Assembly: GCA_937890245.1 (NCBI GenBank)
Contig: CALACF010000184.1
Location: forward strand, 1-6,830
DNA: 6,830 nucleotides
Direction of reading: 5' to 3'
From: an uncultured Flavobacteriales bacterium
GTDB taxonomy: Bacteria; Bacteroidota; Bacteroidia; Flavobacteriales_D; Sanyastnellaceae
Shown here piece after piece: positions 6,063-6,830 of this stretch (the stretch's first letter is position 1; every line of letters starts with the position of its first letter). The notes under the pieces are model-generated. The model was not told the origin of the DNA, did not search any database, and saw nothing but the letters and a program-made list of their open reading frames with translations. The position numbers and the translations under genes were made by a program.

Positions 6063-6067
6063 TCGCC

Positions 6068-6830
6068 TCACCAGCCCCAGTCTTTCAATTCACCCGTACG
6101 GTCCAGCCGCACACCGCGGTCCGTCATTTTGACTTTGGCCGCCTCGTGCAGATGGTCATGTTCGAGCACGAGGGTGTAGTCGCCGGCGGCAGCTTCGGCC
6201 AGCACGCGTGCCTTTTCATCAATTGTGAGCAGCGGCCGCGTATCGTAGCCCATCACCCATGGAAGGGGTATGTGCGTAGTAGAGGGCAGCAAGTCTGCCA
6301 TGTACAGCAGTTTGCGGCCGCCGACGTCAAGCAGCGGAAGCATCTGACTCTCGGTGTGCCCGTCGACAAATAGAATGTCCAGCCCTGGGAACCCCTCGAT
6401 GGCTCCAAGGGCGCGATCGGCTGGATTTCCATCTGCGTCAAGGTTTCGCTCAACAAACTTCAATTGGCCTGATTCTTCAAGCGGGCGAATATTTTCCTGC
6501 AAAAACGAAGCTTGCTCTCGTGGGTTTGGCTCCACGGCCCAATCCCAATGCCTTTCAGTGCTCCAAAATGTTGCCCGATCAAAAGCAGGCACGAGCAAGT
6601 CGCCGTTTGCTCCACCGCGCTTGATCGCCCCGCCGCAGTGGTCGAAGTGCAGATGCGTCAAAAACACGTCGGTGATGTCGTTCCGTCCATAGCCCAGCGC
6701 CGCCAACGAGGCGTCGAGATCGAAGAATTCGGGGACGTAGTGCTGGAAAAATTTCTCGCTTTGCTTGTCGCCCATACCGGTGTCCACGAGCATCAGGCGG
6801 TCGCCCGATTCGATCAGCAGTGAGCGCAGG
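6068..6830 (-). CDS. Metallo-beta-lactamase-fold hydrolase (5' end outside window)
   Basis: The frame is open to the right edge, so the start is missing; the visible part covers about 254 residues and begins LRSLLIESGDRLMLVDTG. The MBL metal-binding signature is complete. THLHFDHCGG (the HxHxDH motif) is followed by a later His in FVDGHTESQ, a bridging Asp in LLYMADLLPS, and a final His in LVLEHDH. IPLPWVMGYDTRPLLTIDEK and the NPREQASFLQENI segment resemble the subgroup annotated as YtnP-like or AHL-lactonase-like hydrolases. That group also contains many enzymes of unknown substrate, so lactonase activity is not claimed. No signal peptide can be judged because the N-terminus is missing. It converges on pyrD, separated by the pentamer tract, and I see no hairpin terminator after its stop. 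Confidence 0.9.
   Translation of the reverse strand, partial: LRSLLIESGDRLMLVDTGMGDKQSEKFFQHYVPEFFDLDASLAALGYGRNDITDVFLTHLHFDHCGGAIKRGGANGDLLVPAFDRATFWSTERHWDWAVEPNPREQASFLQENIRPLEESGQLKFVERNLDADGNPADRALGAIEGFPGLDILFVDGHTESQMLPLLDVGGRKLLYMADLLPSTTHIPLPWVMGYDTRPLLTIDEKARVLAEAAAGDYTLVLEHDHLHEAAKVKMTDRGVRLDRTGELKDWGW

Noticed and set aside
5909..6373. Plus-strand open frame with HPIP repeats across the pentamer tract
   Set aside because: The repeat peptide is only a translation of the CATCC tract. The frame overlaps the end of pyrD on the same strand and is antisense to the hydrolase.
1..6830. Mobile element, CRISPR array, tRNA or phage genes
   Set aside because: No transposase, integrase, long terminal inverted repeats, spaced direct repeats or tRNA-like T-loop sequences were seen on either strand.

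Overview
The window most likely comes from a member of the Bacteroidota. Two secreted proteins end in a type IX secretion (T9SS, Por) C-terminal sorting domain, which is essentially confined to that phylum. Candidate promoters match the Bacteroidota -7 element TAnnTTTG, and start codons lack Shine-Dalgarno sequences. GC content is visibly above half, and coding strands prefer C at third codon positions, so this is not a typical AT-rich Flavobacterium or Bacteroides. An uncultured or marine flavobacterial-type lineage is possible, but the sequence does not settle it.

Layout, left to right. (1) The 3' end of a plus-strand gene (2-256), tentatively DUF4359-like, meets the minus-strand cluster tail to tail. 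(2) A tightly packed minus-strand cluster reads from 3730 down to 249: secreted arylsulfotransferase (ASST)-family beta-propeller with a T9SS tail, secreted fasciclin (FAS1) protein with a T9SS tail, PaaG-type enoyl-CoA hydratase/isomerase, and a small DUF551-like protein. The junctions are a 4-nt gap, a 1-nt TGATG overlap and a 4-nt ATGA overlap, so this looks like one translationally coupled operon. (3) A 64-bp divergent region holds two abutting inverted repeats and a TAAGTTTG element, and separates the operon from smpB on the plus strand. (4) smpB converges with, and overlaps by 21 bp, a minus-strand gene for a 201-residue protein I do not recognise. (5) That gene is divergent from pyrD (class 2, quinone-dependent dihydroorotate dehydrogenase), which has the best promoter in the window. 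(6) pyrD converges with a partial metallo-beta-lactamase-fold hydrolase running off the right edge. The roughly 60 bp between them carry a CATCC/CAACC pentamer tract whose minus strand is a textbook G-quadruplex motif.

Functionally this is mostly ordinary chromosome: housekeeping genes (smpB, pyrD) beside a small cell-surface module of two T9SS cargo proteins. The cytosolic acyl-CoA enzyme coupled to them is the odd partner. I see no transposase, integrase, CRISPR array, tRNA or rRNA. The points most worth a second look are the pentamer/G-quadruplex tract, the mixed surface-plus-cytosol operon, the smpB promoter region, and the convergent overlap with a terminator-like hairpin inside it. I did not find a convincing new multi-gene system.
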